DNA from: an uncultured Paludibaculum sp.
Lineage (GTDB): Bacteria > Acidobacteriota > Terriglobia > Bryobacterales > Bryobacteraceae
Assembly: GCF_963665245.1 (NCBI RefSeq)
Contig: NZ_OY762269.1
Location: 1,866,501-1,930,500, forward strand
Length of the DNA stretch: 64,000 nucleotides
Reading direction: 5' to 3'
Shown: positions 52,908 to 62,144 of the stretch, piece after piece
How positions within the stretch are numbered: the stretch's first letter is position 1
Layout: the number at the start of each line of letters is the position of its first letter
Position numbers and translations under genes: made by a program
The notes under the pieces: generated by a model
Told to the model about the DNA's origin: nothing
The model's input: only the letters and a program-made list of their open reading frames with translations
Database searches by the model: none

Positions 52908-55324
52908 AGAAGGCTCATGGGGTCGACATCCACCACCAGGGCCGTGGCCGGCCACTTGTCGTCGAGGGCATATTGCCGCAGGCGCTTCAGGATCTCGTTC
53001 AGTTTCGGCCGGGAGACGGCTTTGATCAACGTCTGGTAGCGGAATTCGTTCTTAAGGCGCGGGACCGGCGCCTCGGCCGGGCCGAGCACTTTGATGCCCT
53101 CCTCGGGCAGGCCGAGTTGGGTGGCGATCTGGCCGCTCATCCGTAGCGCGTCTTCCTGCTTCTCGGCGCGCACAACGACGTTGGCCATGGCGCAGAAGGG
53201 AGGGTAACGCATCTGGCGGCGGAACTGCAGCTCCTTCTCGTAGAACTTGCCGAAGTCCTGCTCAGCGGCGCAGCGGATGGCATAGTGATCGGGATTGATG
53301 GTCTGGATGAGGACGGTGCCGGGCAGTGAGTGCCGGCCGGCGCGCCCGGCGACCTGGGTGAGCAGTTGAAAGGCCCGTTCGGCGGAGCGGAAGTCGGGCA
53401 TGGCCAGACCGATATCGCCGGAGACCACGCCGACGAGCGTGACGTTCGGTATGTCGTGGCCTTTTGCGATCATCTGCGTCCCGACGAGGATATCGTAGTT
53501 GCCTTCCCGAAATCCGCCCAAGATCTGCTCGTAGCGATTCTTGCCAGTGACGGTATCGCGGTCCAGCCGTGCGATGCGGGCGCGCGGCAGGTGGCGGTGG
53601 AGTTCGTCCTCCACCTTCTCGCTGCCGCTGCCGAGGAAGTAGATGTGTTCGCTGCCGCAGCTCGGGCAGACCTGCGGCACACGCTGGGCGTAGTTGCAGT
53701 AGTGACAGAGCAGGCGGTTGTCGCGGCGATGAAAGGTGAGGGCGACGGCGCAGTTGACACACTGGATGCGTTCACCGCAGGAGCGGCAGGCTACTGAAGC
53801 GGAGAAGCCGCGGCGGTTCATCAACAGTACCGTCTGCTCACCGCTTTCGATCTTGGCCCCGATGGCCTCGATCAGTTTACGGGAAAAGAGGCCGTTCTGG
53901 CGGGTCTCCAGGAACTCCTCGCGCATGTCGATGAGTTCGACCGAGGGCATGGGGCGGTCGCCGACGCGGACGGGGAGTTCTAGCAGGCGGCTCTTGCCCC
54001 GCTCGACGTTGTAGCGGCTTTCCAGGCTGGGCGTGGCGGAGCCGAGGACTACGACGGCCTTGGCTTCACGCGCGCGGACGATGGCCACGTCGCGGCCGTT
54101 GTAGCGCGGCGTCTCTTCCTGCTTGTAGCTCTGGTCGTGCTCTTCGTCGACGATGATCAGGCCAAGATTCGCGACGGGAGCGAAGACAGCGGAACGGGTG
54201 CCGACGCCGACCTTGGCGATACCGCTGCGCAGGCGCCGCCACTGCTCGGCGCGTTCGCTGTCGTTGAACGCGGAGTGGAGGATGGCGACCTGATCGCCAA
54301 AACGAGAGTAGAACTGGCCGGCCATGGCGGGCGTGAGGGCGATTTCGGGGACCAGAAGGAGGGCTCCACGGTCGAGTTGCAAGGCTGCTTCGATGGCGCT
54401 GAGGTAGACCTCCGTTTTGCCGGAGCCGGTGACGCCGCGCAACAGGAATGTCTGGTAGTGACCGGTGTCCAGCGCCTTGCGGATTTCGTCGTAGGCGGCC
54501 TTTTGTTCGGTGTTCAGATCATGACGCGGTTTCGCCCAGGTGGTGTCGGCGGCCAGAGCCTCGGGCTTGAGGATGAGCAGATTACGGCGGGCCATGGCGC
54601 GGGCGGCCTGGGACGCGTCCTTGACCAGAGTGTTCAATTCCTCGAGATTGTGGGTGCCGGGGTGGAGCTCAAGGTAAGAGACGAGCTCGCGTTCCGGCTT
54701 GGTGAGTTTGACGCCGGCGGGGCGTCCCTGGAACTCGACGCGCAGACGGGCGGCCGAGGCGCGCATGGGATCGCGCTCAGCCAGGTTCTGTTCGAGCTCG
54801 ATGAGCCCCTTCTTCTCCAGGCTTTTGAGCAGTTTTTTGGAGCCGGGGAACTTCTTTTCGATGGAGGTCTCGGACAGGGCGCGTTGTTCCAGGATGCGTA
54901 GCAGGTCGACGGCGGTGTCGTTGCCGGGTTCGCCGATGAGAAGCTGGCGGATGACATCGTGGCCCTTGTCGGTGAGGCCCCAGACGCGAGTATGGCGGAC
55001 CTCCCCGGTGAGGGGGGCCATGCTCCGCAGCACCTCACCCAAGGGGGCGCAGTAGTAGTCGGCCACCCACCGGCCGAGGGCCAGAAGTTTCTCTTCCAGA
55101 ACGGGTTCGGCATCGAGCAGGCGGAGAGCTTCCTTGGTGGTGACGGAGGGAGGATCGTTGTGGGCGCGCAGGATGACGCCGGTGAGCTTACGGGGCCCAA
55201 ACGGGACGATGACACGGCATCCTGGAGCGACGCGATGGCGCAGAGTTTCCGGCAAACGATAGGTAAATGGCCGATCGATAGGGACCGGCAGGCTGACATC
55301 AATGTATTCAAAAAAGGTCGGCAC
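52904..55324 (-). CDS. priA: Primosomal protein N' (PriA), replication restart helicase
   Basis: The 806-residue protein starts at a GTG. The N-terminal 3'-DNA-binding domain includes FTYRLPETL and VAPGCRVIVPFGPRKLTGVI. The helicase core has Walker A GVTGSGKT (about 297-304), D-E-E-H, the aromatic-rich loop YKQEETPRYNGRDVA, LGSATPSLES and QVAGRAGR. Eight cysteines in four C-x2-C pairs (about 513-560) bind two zinc ions. Length is slightly above the usual 730. It reloads the replisome at stalled forks. The gene is followed by an overlapping GNAT gene. Confidence 0.95.
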   Translation of the reverse strand: MPTFFEYIDVSLPVPIDRPFTYRLPETLRHRVAPGCRVIVPFGPRKLTGVILRAHNDPPSVTTKEALRLLDAEPVLEEKLLALGRWVADYYCAPLGEVLRSMAPLTGEVRHTRVWGLTDKGHDVIRQLLIGEPGNDTAVDLLRILEQRALSETSIEKKFPGSKKLLKSLEKKGLIELEQNLAERDPMRASAARLRVEFQGRPAGVKLTKPERELVSYLELHPGTHNLEELNTLVKDASQAARAMARRNLLILKPEALAADTTWAKPRHDLNTEQKAAYDEIRKALDTGHYQTFLLRGVTGSGKTEVYLSAIEAALQLDRGALLLVPEIALTPAMAGQFYSRFGDQVAILHSAFNDSERAEQWRRLRSGIAKVGVGTRSAVFAPVANLGLIIVDEEHDQSYKQEETPRYNGRDVAIVRAREAKAVVVLGSATPSLESRYNVERGKSRLLELPVRVGDRPMPSVELIDMREEFLETRQNGLFSRKLIEAIGAKIESGEQTVLLMNRRGFSASVACRSCGERIQCVNCAVALTFHRRDNRLLCHYCNYAQRVPQVCPSCGSEHIYFLGSGSEKVEDELHRHLPRARIARLDRDTVTGKNRYEQILGGFREGNYDILVGTQMIAKGHDIPNVTLVGVVSGDIGLAMPDFRSAERAFQLLTQVAGRAGRHSLPGTVLIQTINPDHYAIRCAAEQDFGKFYEKELQFRRQMRYPPFCAMANVVVRAEKQEDALRMSGQIATQLGLPEEGIKVLGPAEAPVPRLKNEFRYQTLIKAVSRPKLNEILKRLRQYALDDKWPATALVVDVDPMSLL

Positions 55325-55377
55325 GCAGTAACCTTTGGCACGGGCAACGGCTCCTTCATTGTTGCAGGAGCTGTTCC

Positions 55378-55764
55378 ATGAAAACTTTCACTACTCTTTG
55401 TGTGTGTGTTCTGATGCTTGCGGGCGTGGCCCTGGCCGGAGCGATCGACGGCAAGTGGGTTTCCGAGCGCAAGATGAGCCGCAATGGCAACGAAATGACC
55501 ATTATCCAGACGTTCGACCTGAAGTCGGACGGTGGGAAGTTGACGGGTTCGGTCGCCATGAAGATGGGCGACAGGGAGCCCCGCAGCAGCGAGATCAAGG
55601 ACGGCAAGATCGACGGCAACAAGTTCTCTTTCACCGTGACGACGACCACGCAGAACGGTGAGATGAAGACGACCTATGAGGGAACGGTCGACGGCGACAC
55701 CCTGAAGGGTACCGCGGCGCGCGAAGGTGGCGAGGGCCGTCCGTTCGAGGCGAAGAAGCAGTAG
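55378..55764 (+). CDS. Small secreted protein, probable lipocalin-like beta barrel
   Basis: The 128-residue protein has a signal peptide (TTLCVCVLMLAGVALAG) and a mature part of about 105 residues made of alternating strands: IDGKWVSERKMSRNGNE, FDLKSDGGKLTGSVAMKM, IKDGKIDGNKFSFTVT and TTYEGTVDGDTLKGTA. This pattern is common in acidobacteria as short all-beta proteins of unknown role. It has a GGAG site six nt upstream and a strong terminator after it. Confidence 0.7.
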   Translation: MKTFTTLCVCVLMLAGVALAGAIDGKWVSERKMSRNGNEMTIIQTFDLKSDGGKLTGSVAMKMGDREPRSSEIKDGKIDGNKFSFTVTTTTQNGEMKTTYEGTVDGDTLKGTAAREGGEGRPFEAKKQ

Positions 55765-55791
55765 AGGCGTTTAACATACATCATCAGAACC

Positions 55792-55829
55792 GAAGCGGCG
55801 CACCGGCTTGAGGGCCGGGGCGCCGCTTC
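55792..55829. terminator. Strong hairpin terminator
   Basis: A 10-bp stem GAAGCGGCGC / GCGCCGCTTC (55792-55801 and 55820-55829) continues past one A/G mismatch into a 5-bp stem CCGGC / GCCGG with a 6-nt loop. TGTGTTT follows. It lies 27 bp after the small secreted protein gene. Confidence 0.75.
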
Positions 55830-55969
55830 TGTGTTTGGGGGCGATGCGGCTGCACCGATCCTCGCCGGTTCTTCAGGTTTCGCTCGTATTGCCCACGGCG
55901 CATGACCTGGGAAAACAAACTGCCGCTGTATCCGGCGGCGTACTCCTGCCGCCCGCTCTCGCTTTCGCG

Positions 55970-56782
55970 CTATTGCCCGTTTCTCTGCGGCGGCCGGGGG
56001 GTGGCGGTCACGACCTGAGATTCGACAGGGTTCCCCACCAGGCGCAGCAAACGATCGTTCTCCGTATATGCCGGGATGTAGACCGGGCGGTAAGTCTTTC
56101 GCAGGATGCCCGCGGCGTCGTAGGCAGTCACCGTGTAGTATCGATCCCGTGTTGTGGCCGCCTTGTCGGGATCGAAGAGCCGGGGGATCCCTCTGTTCTC
56201 GTCGTCGAAGTTGGATGGTTTGTTTCCGAATGGGAAGATTTCCACCCATGGACCGCTGGCGGAATTCGATCGGTACAAACGCAGCCTTCGAATGCCGGCC
56301 AGTTCAATTGCGACAATTACTTTGTTCATGTTCCCATCATTCGAGCCGTCGAGATCGTTGTCCGCATTGATTTCGGTCGTGTGCATCACCCAGAATGGAG
56401 CCGCTTTGGAGCTGAGAGGTGAAAGTGGCGCCGGCAGTTCGACGTGGGCTTGAAAGTAGTAGACGCCGATCTTGTCAATGGGGAGGGTCAGTTGTAACGT
56501 GTACTCACCGTCATGTGCGGCGGAATCACCGTTCAGGCCATCGTCGTGCATGGCACCGAGTGTGGAGATGGTTTTGCCAGCTTCATCGGACAGTCGGAGG
56601 ACGACGGATCGGGGTGGCGACGCGGAGTTTACCTTGGCCACGATCTTGGTGGACGTCCGGCCTCCGTTGCGAGGCGCGCCATCGGGGCTGACGGTAACGC
56701 CCACGCTGGCGGGTTGCCCTAAAAGGGAAACAGCTATGAAGAACAATGGTACGGAAAAGCGAGATAAAGCCACTGCGCGCAT
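55970..56782 (-). CDS. Secreted protein of unknown function, beta-rich
   Basis: From ATG 56782 the product has 270 residues. It has a signal peptide (RFSVPLFFIAVSLLGQPAS), then a bacterial Ig-like or CARDB-type region (APRNGGRTSTKIVAKVNSAS, VVLRLSDEAGKTIST, LNGDSAAHDGEYTLQL), and a second region with IRRLRLYRSNSASGPWVEI and RYYTVTAYDAAGI, as in fibronectin-like modules. A longer reading to TTG 56809 exists; both have weak ribosome sites. No function is known. Confidence 0.6.
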   Translation of the reverse strand: MRAVALSRFSVPLFFIAVSLLGQPASVGVTVSPDGAPRNGGRTSTKIVAKVNSASPPRSVVLRLSDEAGKTISTLGAMHDDGLNGDSAAHDGEYTLQLTLPIDKIGVYYFQAHVELPAPLSPLSSKAAPFWVMHTTEINADNDLDGSNDGNMNKVIVAIELAGIRRLRLYRSNSASGPWVEIFPFGNKPSNFDDENRGIPRLFDPDKAATTRDRYYTVTAYDAAGILRKTYRPVYIPAYTENDRLLRLVGNPVESQVVTATPRPPQRNGQ

Positions 56783-56863
56783 CGTAGATAGAATTGTCAC
56801 GCGCGTCAATGGTACGGAGGGTGTACTCCGTGGCTGCTTGGGCGGGACGGTGAAGAACCTGCG

Positions 56864-57844
56864 CTATTCCCCGTGAGTTTCCCGTACACTCTCTTCCAAT
56901 TCCTGTGGATTCACGGTGGCGGTGCCCAGTTTTCCTACGGCGACCCCACTGGCGTGGTTGGCCAGTTCGGCGGCCTGCTGCGGTGTGGCTCCAGCGGCGA
57001 GTCCCAGGGTGAAGACCGCGATGGCGGTGTCGCCGGCTCCGGAGACGTCGAAGACCTCTCGGGCTCGGGTGGGGGTGTGATAGACCGCTTCGCCCTGATG
57101 GAACAGCAGCATGCCCTGTTCGCCCATGGTGAGCAGGACCATCTCCGTGCCCCAGCGCCGCAGCAGTTCCGTGCCGGCCGCCTCCGGCTCCGCTTCGTCT
57201 CCTAACCCCGACGCCGCGCGGGCCTCTTTCAGGTTCGGCTTCACGGCGGTGACGCCCTGCCAGGGCAGCGGATTCTTCGGGCTGGGATCGACGGTGATGA
57301 TCTTGCCCTGGGCAAGACGGCACAAGCCCTCGGCGACCTCGGGTGTGAGAAAGCCCTTGGCGTAGTCCGACAGCAGCAGGGCGTCGCAGCGGCTGAGGGC
57401 GTCTTCGAGGCGGGTAAACAGATCGCGGGTCTGACGCTCGTCGGGCTTGAGGCGTGAATCGCGATCGATGCGCACCACCTGTTGATGACGGGCGATGACT
57501 CGGGTCTTGACGATGGTGCGGCGGTCAGGGTCTTCCAGGATGCAGGTGGCGTCGATGCCGGCCTCGCGCAATAGGCCGGTGAGGCGCTCGCCGGCGGGGT
57601 CGGCTCCGGTGAGTCCGGCGACGCTGACGTGCGGTGTAAACTCGCGTAAGTTGCGGGCGACGTTCGCGGCTCCGCCGGCGTAGAACGATTCGCCGGTGAC
57701 CTCGACAACGGGCACAGGGGCCTCCGGGGAAATGCGGGCGACGTTGCCCCAGACGAACTCATCCAGCATGAGGTCGCCGGCGACCAGGACCCGGAGATCC
57801 GCGAAACGGCGGATCAATTCATTAGCGCGACGGGCATTCAACAT
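56864..57844 (-). CDS. rfaE1: D-glycero-beta-D-manno-heptose-7-phosphate kinase
   Basis: The 326-residue protein is a PfkB kinase with the N-terminal GGAANVARNL motif (about 57-66) and the C-terminal signature D-V-S-G-A-G-D-T (about 265-272). Context blocks (RFADLRVLVAGDLMLDEFVWG, ISPEAPVPVVEV, VIARHQQVVRIDRD) are those of the RfaE1/HldA kinase, which makes heptose 1,7-bisphosphate for lipopolysaccharide core. The second domain, an adenylyltransferase (HldE C-terminal half), is absent, so it is the single-domain form. It is divergent from the helicase gene, with an operator-like palindrome in between. Confidence 0.88.
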   Translation of the reverse strand: MLNARRANELIRRFADLRVLVAGDLMLDEFVWGNVARISPEAPVPVVEVTGESFYAGGAANVARNLREFTPHVSVAGLTGADPAGERLTGLLREAGIDATCILEDPDRRTIVKTRVIARHQQVVRIDRDSRLKPDERQTRDLFTRLEDALSRCDALLLSDYAKGFLTPEVAEGLCRLAQGKIITVDPSPKNPLPWQGVTAVKPNLKEARAASGLGDEAEPEAAGTELLRRWGTEMVLLTMGEQGMLLFHQGEAVYHTPTRAREVFDVSGAGDTAIAVFTLGLAAGATPQQAAELANHASGVAVGKLGTATVNPQELEESVRETHGE

Positions 57845-57901
57845 CCAGAAACCAGTATCCTATGCGGGCGATTGCCCCGGACCTTGCACAGGCGTCGAAT
57901 A

Positions 57902-57919
57902 AGTGTAAGAATTTACACT
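57902..57919. promoter_or_regulatory. Operator-like inverted repeat between rfaE1 and the helicase
   Basis: AGTGTAA (57902-57908), a 4-nt spacer GAAT and TTACACT (57913-57919) form a perfect 7-bp inverted repeat of 18 nt. It lies in the 84-bp divergent gap between rfaE1 and the helicase gene, in otherwise GC-rich DNA. It looks like a dimeric repressor site, and the protein is unknown. Confidence 0.5.
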
Positions 57920-57928
57920 GAAAACCTC

Positions 57929-59839
57929 ATGTGCACTGTAGTCAATGACATGGCGGCCGCGACGATATCGGGCGCACGGGTGGGCCATGCGGTATTTGGA
58001 CACGGTACGGTGTTGCGGGCGTGGACCGAGCGTGTGGAGGTCCGGTTCGACTCGTTTGGCGCGCTGACGCTGCCGCGGCGGACGCATCCGCTGGTGGCGG
58101 TGAGTACGCCGGAGCCCGAGGGTGCGCGGGTGGATCAGCGGGTGTTGAACGAGATCCGCGCGGCGGTGCAGGCGGAGCGGCAGGCGGGTGCGCGGCCGGT
58201 GGAGTGCGAGGTGGAGGAGGTCTACCGGGACGGTCCGCTGTGGTGCCTGCGCGTGGTGTCGGACGAATTGGACGTGTCGCTGGAAGGGGCGCGGGCGTGG
58301 TGGCCGGACCCGGGTAGGGGCGCGGCGGAGATCGTCTCAATCCTGCCGGAAGAGGGCGTGCTGTGGTTGCGCGGCCCCAGTGCGGCGGTGCCGTGCGCGG
58401 GCCGCAAGATCTACCTGTACCCGCCGGAGTTCCTGCAAAAGCTGGCCGACTTATGGCAGGACAAGCAGTGGTCGGCGCAGGCGCTGGAGTGGTATGAAGC
58501 GATGCGCGCGGGCGCGAATCCGGCCGGCGGCGAGGGGTTGGACGATGCTGCCTACCCCTGGCTGAGGCGGGCGCAGCGGCGGGCGTTTGGATTGCCGCGA
58601 TGGCGGTTCTCGCTGCTGCACGGGCCGCCGGGTACGGGCAAGACCACGACGCTGGGCGCGCTGCTGGCGCAGTTCCTGCTCCAGCGGCCGGAAGGGCGAG
58701 TGCTGCTGGTGGCGAATACGAACGCCGCGGTGGACCTGGCGCTGCTGGCCGTGGATAAGCAACTGGAGCAGCGCGGCGAGCGTCCGGTATGCCAGCGGAT
58801 CGGGACCAACTTCGATACAGCGCAGTATGTGACTCGGCCACACCTGCTGCCGGCGCACAGCCTGCATCTATTGGACTCGCTGGCAAAGCTGGAGGCGCAG
58901 TCGGCCGATCCGGCGGACGGGCCGACGTATGCGACCTGGAAGGACGCGGTGGGCAAGGTGCGGTCGAAGCTGCGGGCGCGGATCCTGGCGGCCTTGAAAC
59001 GGGCCCGGCTGGCGGCGATGACGACAGCGCGGGCACTGATGGGTGTGCAGGATTTGAAGGACACGGGCGCCTATGACTTGATCGTCTTCGACGAAGCAAG
59101 CCAGGTGAGCCTGGCGCACGCGCTGGCGCTGCTGCCGCTGGCGCGGAAGGCGCTGTTTGCCGGAGATCCCAGGCAGTTGGCTCCGGTGGTGAAGGCGTCC
59201 GCGTCGAATGGGCCGGCGGTGCGATGGCTGGGGCGGACGGCGTTCGACGTGGTGGAGCAGGGCGAGGCGACGGAGTTCCTGGATGAGCAGTCACGCATGG
59301 CGGAGCCGATCTGCCGGCTGGTGAGCGAGGCGTTCTATGAAGGACGGCTGCGGGTGGCGGGCGATGCGCTGGCCAGTCCGCAATGGCATGCGGAGCGGGC
59401 GGGACACGAGTTGCGGGTGACGCCGGTGCGGAGCCAGGCGCTGTGGTCGCCGCTGTACCAGGGATTGGTGCGCGAGGAGTCGGCGCGGGCGATTGCCGAG
59501 CTGGTGCCGCAATTGTTGCGGGATGCGCGGCCGTCGCAGATCGCGGTGGTGACTCCGTATCGCGCGCAACGGGCCTTGATCGAGCATCTGCTGCGACGGC
59601 AGGGCTGCGGCGGTGTCCTCATCACGACGGCGCACGCGGTGCAGGGCAGCGAGCGTCACACCATCCTGTTCGATCCGGTGGACGCGGCGGGCCGGTTTCT
59701 GAGCCGCGAGGATCTGGGTCCGCGGCTGATCAATGTGGCCTTGAGCCGGGCGCAGGCGCGACTGCTGCTGTTCCTGTCGGCCTCGGACTGGAAGAATCCG
59801 GCGCTGGCCGGAGCGCAAGGTTATTTGGCGGCCCAGTAG
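57929..59839 (+). CDS. SF1 helicase of the UPF1/IGHMBP2 (AAA_11/AAA_12) type
   Basis: The product has 636 residues from ATG 57929; ATG 57950 and an upstream TTG at 57872 are also possible, and no clear ribosome site favours one. Motifs: I, HGPPGTGKTTT; II, DLIVFDEASQV; III, LFAGDPRQLAPVV; IV, VTPYRAQR; V/VI, TAHAVQGSERHTI and LINVALSRAQARLLLF. An OB-like N-terminal region (GARVGHAVFGHGTV) precedes. Such enzymes act on RNA or DNA. Its 3' end overlaps the convergent thioredoxin gene by 19 nt. GC content is very high. Confidence 0.9.
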   Translation: MCTVVNDMAAATISGARVGHAVFGHGTVLRAWTERVEVRFDSFGALTLPRRTHPLVAVSTPEPEGARVDQRVLNEIRAAVQAERQAGARPVECEVEEVYRDGPLWCLRVVSDELDVSLEGARAWWPDPGRGAAEIVSILPEEGVLWLRGPSAAVPCAGRKIYLYPPEFLQKLADLWQDKQWSAQALEWYEAMRAGANPAGGEGLDDAAYPWLRRAQRRAFGLPRWRFSLLHGPPGTGKTTTLGALLAQFLLQRPEGRVLLVANTNAAVDLALLAVDKQLEQRGERPVCQRIGTNFDTAQYVTRPHLLPAHSLHLLDSLAKLEAQSADPADGPTYATWKDAVGKVRSKLRARILAALKRARLAAMTTARALMGVQDLKDTGAYDLIVFDEASQVSLAHALALLPLARKALFAGDPRQLAPVVKASASNGPAVRWLGRTAFDVVEQGEATEFLDEQSRMAEPICRLVSEAFYEGRLRVAGDALASPQWHAERAGHELRVTPVRSQALWSPLYQGLVREESARAIAELVPQLLRDARPSQIAVVTPYRAQRALIEHLLRRQGCGGVLITTAHAVQGSERHTILFDPVDAAGRFLSREDLGPRLINVALSRAQARLLLFLSASDWKNPALAGAQGYLAAQ

Positions 59840-60966
59840 GCGCGGTGGCCGATATAGTCGGGATCCGGCAAATTGCCCAGGATCACGCGGCGCAGTTCCA
59901 GAATGTCCACCTCCCCCTGCTTCTGATAGAGCACTTTACCGCCCGGCGCCAGCAGGATGGTGTAAGGGACGCCGGCCTCCCACTTCGCATCGAAGGCGGC
60001 CTGCATGGCGTAGGTGTCGTCGGAGGCGAACTGCAGGTTGGTGTTGGAGGCGTGTTGCTTTTCCAGCGCCTTGATGACGCCGGCGCGCTCGTCGGGCAGG
60101 TTGGTGGCGACGGTGACGAGGTTGAAGTCGCGGCCGCGGTACATGCGAAAAGTGGTCTCCAGGGCGGGGAATTCGCTGATGCAGGGTCCGCACCAGGTGG
60201 CCCAGAAGTTGACGAGCACTACCTTGTCGGTTGGATTGGCGCGCAGTTTCTTGAGGTCGTCGAGGGTGGCGGCGGTGACGGCGACGGGCTCCGCTTCGAT
60301 CTTCTTCATCTCCTCCACCTGGCTGGCGTGCTTGGAGCGCCATTTGGTGGAACAGCCGAAGACGGGTGTGTGCGGCACGGCGACGGGCTTGCCGGCGAGC
60401 ATGGCGTCGAGCGCGTTGCGCAGATCCTGGATCTTCACCAGCGATTCGCGCTGGCTGTTGTCGATGCGGCCTTCATAGCGCAGTTTGCGTTCGGCATCGA
60501 AGACGAAGACGTGCGGTGTGGCCTTGGGTCCATAGGCCTCGGCGACTGCCTGCGTCTCGCCATCGTTGAGGTAAGGGAAGTTGAACTGGCGATAGGCGGC
60601 GCGGATCTTCATGTCGTCGAACGTGTCGCCCACGTCGGTGTAGCCGAGTTCGTTCAGGCGCACGGCATCAGCCGCATTGGGCTGGATGGCGACAAACGTG
60701 ACACCCTTGCCGGAGTAATCGCTGACCAGTTTCTTAATGCGGCCTTCGTAGAGCTGGGCCGTGGGGCAATGGTTGCAGGTGAAGACGATGGCCAGGATCG
60801 GGCTGGACGAGTACTCGCTGAGCTGGTGCGTCTTACCGTCGATGCCGGGCAGGGAGAAGTTGGGCGCTGGAGAACCGATAGCCAGCGTGCGGTGAGTGTC
60901 TTCCTCGCCGAAGGCCAAAGCGGCCGCGGCCAGGCTCAGGAGGACGAAGGCGGAGCATCTCGACAT
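59821..60966 (-). CDS. Secreted protein with two thioredoxin-fold domains (redoxin + TlpA)
   Basis: The 381-residue protein has a signal peptide (LLSLAAAALAFG). Domain 1 (about 25-190) is an AhpC/TSA-type redoxin with APNFSLPGIDGKTHQLSEY and C-N-H-C at about 69-72. Domain 2 (about 225-375) is TlpA-like with FWATWCGPC and CEFPALE-type helices (W-C-G-P-C). They are joined by a short linker with cysteine (GCSTKW). The two active sites could relay electrons in the periplasm. It is convergent with the helicase gene and divergent from the sialidase-like gene. Confidence 0.88.
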   Translation of the reverse strand: MSRCSAFVLLSLAAAALAFGEEDTHRTLAIGSPAPNFSLPGIDGKTHQLSEYSSSPILAIVFTCNHCPTAQLYEGRIKKLVSDYSGKGVTFVAIQPNAADAVRLNELGYTDVGDTFDDMKIRAAYRQFNFPYLNDGETQAVAEAYGPKATPHVFVFDAERKLRYEGRIDNSQRESLVKIQDLRNALDAMLAGKPVAVPHTPVFGCSTKWRSKHASQVEEMKKIEAEPVAVTAATLDDLKKLRANPTDKVVLVNFWATWCGPCISEFPALETTFRMYRGRDFNLVTVATNLPDERAGVIKALEKQHASNTNLQFASDDTYAMQAAFDAKWEAGVPYTILLAPGGKVLYQKQGEVDILELRRVILGNLPDPDYIGHRAYWAAK

Positions 60967-61037
60967 GGGCTCATCTCCTCGGGTAGTGGGTACAGCCTAT
61001 CGCGGATCGGGCAGTCAATTGAAGGATAATCGTCACC

Positions 61038-62129
61038 ATGATTCTTGCACTCCTTTTGCTGTGGAGCCAGGCCGCCACGGCGCCGCCCGGCGTGGTGATC
61101 GATCATCATCCGGGGAAGACGCAGCAATACATTGGATCGCCGTCCATCGCAATTGTGCCCGGCGGGTCGTACGTAGCATCGCATGACTTCTTCGGCAAGG
61201 GGTCGACACAATCAACGTCGGCGGTGTCGCGCGTGTTCCGCTCCACCGATCGGGGCAAGACTTGGACGAAGACGGCCGAGTTTTCCGATCAGTTCTGGTC
61301 GAACCTGTTTATGCACCGCGGGCAGCTCTACCTGATGGGGACGACGTATGAGTACGGGCGCATTGTGATCCGCAAATCGGCGGATGGGGGCGTGACGTGG
61401 AGCGCTCCGGCGTTCCTCACGGAGGATACCGGCTACCACACGGCTCCGGTGCCGATGGCAGAGAAGGGCGGCCGGCTGTGGCGCGGCTTTGAGTTTCATC
61501 CGCAGGGTAAGTGGGGCTTCTTCGAAGCGTTCCTGATCTCGGCTCCGCTGAAGTCGGATTTGATGGACCCAAAGAGTTGGACCAAGACGGAGCGCATGCG
61601 GTATCCGAAGGAGCTCGCTGGGGAAGGCGACCACTGGCTGGAAGGCAACGCGATCGTCGATCGCAAGGGTGAGATGCTGGATATCCTGCGGGTCGCCAAT
61701 CTCGAGAAGGCAGCCATCGTCAAGCTGAAGGGCGGAAAGTTCGAGTTCGAGGGCTTGGTGCCATTCCCGGGCGGGGCGAAGAAGTTCACCATCCGCTGGG
61801 ACAAGAAGAGCAAGCGCTACTGGACACTGTCGAACCCGGCGTTGGAGAAGTATGAGCGGTCAGCCAAGGATCCGGCCTCGGTGCGGAATACGCTGGCGCT
61901 GATTTCGTCGCCGGATCTGCGGCACTGGACCGTGGAGCGGATCGTGCTATCGCATCCGGATGTGGAGAAGCACGCATTCCAGTATGTTGACTGGCAGTTC
62001 GATGGCGAGGATCTGATCGTGGCGTCGCGCACGGCGTTCGATGACGAAGACGGCGGAGCGCCGCGCGGGCATGATGCGAACTTCCTGACCTTTCACCGCG
62101 TGGAGAAGTTCCGGGTCAACACGAAGTGA
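61038..62129 (+). CDS. Secreted sialidase-like (BNR repeat) propeller protein
   Basis: The 363-residue protein has a short signal (LALLLLWSQAATA). Its blades contain Asp-box-like turns: STDRGKTWTKTAEF, and KSADGGVTWSAPAF. Other blocks are HRGQLYLMGTTYEYG, GGRLWRGFEF and GGAKKFTIRWDKKSKRYWT. This is the exo-alpha-sialidase-like six-bladed propeller family. The full set of sialidase active-site residues (three Arg, Tyr, Asp) is not evident, so a related glycan-binding or glycosidase role is possible. GAAGGA is found about 12 nt before the ATG. Confidence 0.8.
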   Translation: MILALLLLWSQAATAPPGVVIDHHPGKTQQYIGSPSIAIVPGGSYVASHDFFGKGSTQSTSAVSRVFRSTDRGKTWTKTAEFSDQFWSNLFMHRGQLYLMGTTYEYGRIVIRKSADGGVTWSAPAFLTEDTGYHTAPVPMAEKGGRLWRGFEFHPQGKWGFFEAFLISAPLKSDLMDPKSWTKTERMRYPKELAGEGDHWLEGNAIVDRKGEMLDILRVANLEKAAIVKLKGGKFEFEGLVPFPGGAKKFTIRWDKKSKRYWTLSNPALEKYERSAKDPASVRNTLALISSPDLRHWTVERIVLSHPDVEKHAFQYVDWQFDGEDLIVASRTAFDDEDGGAPRGHDANFLTFHRVEKFRVNTK

Positions 62130-62144
62130 CCCGGGCTGAACTCA

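Noticed and set aside
57942..59294. 450-residue minus-strand frame opposite the helicase gene
   Set aside because: It is Pro/Ala/Arg-rich antisense of a very GC-rich gene with clear helicase motifs on the plus strand.
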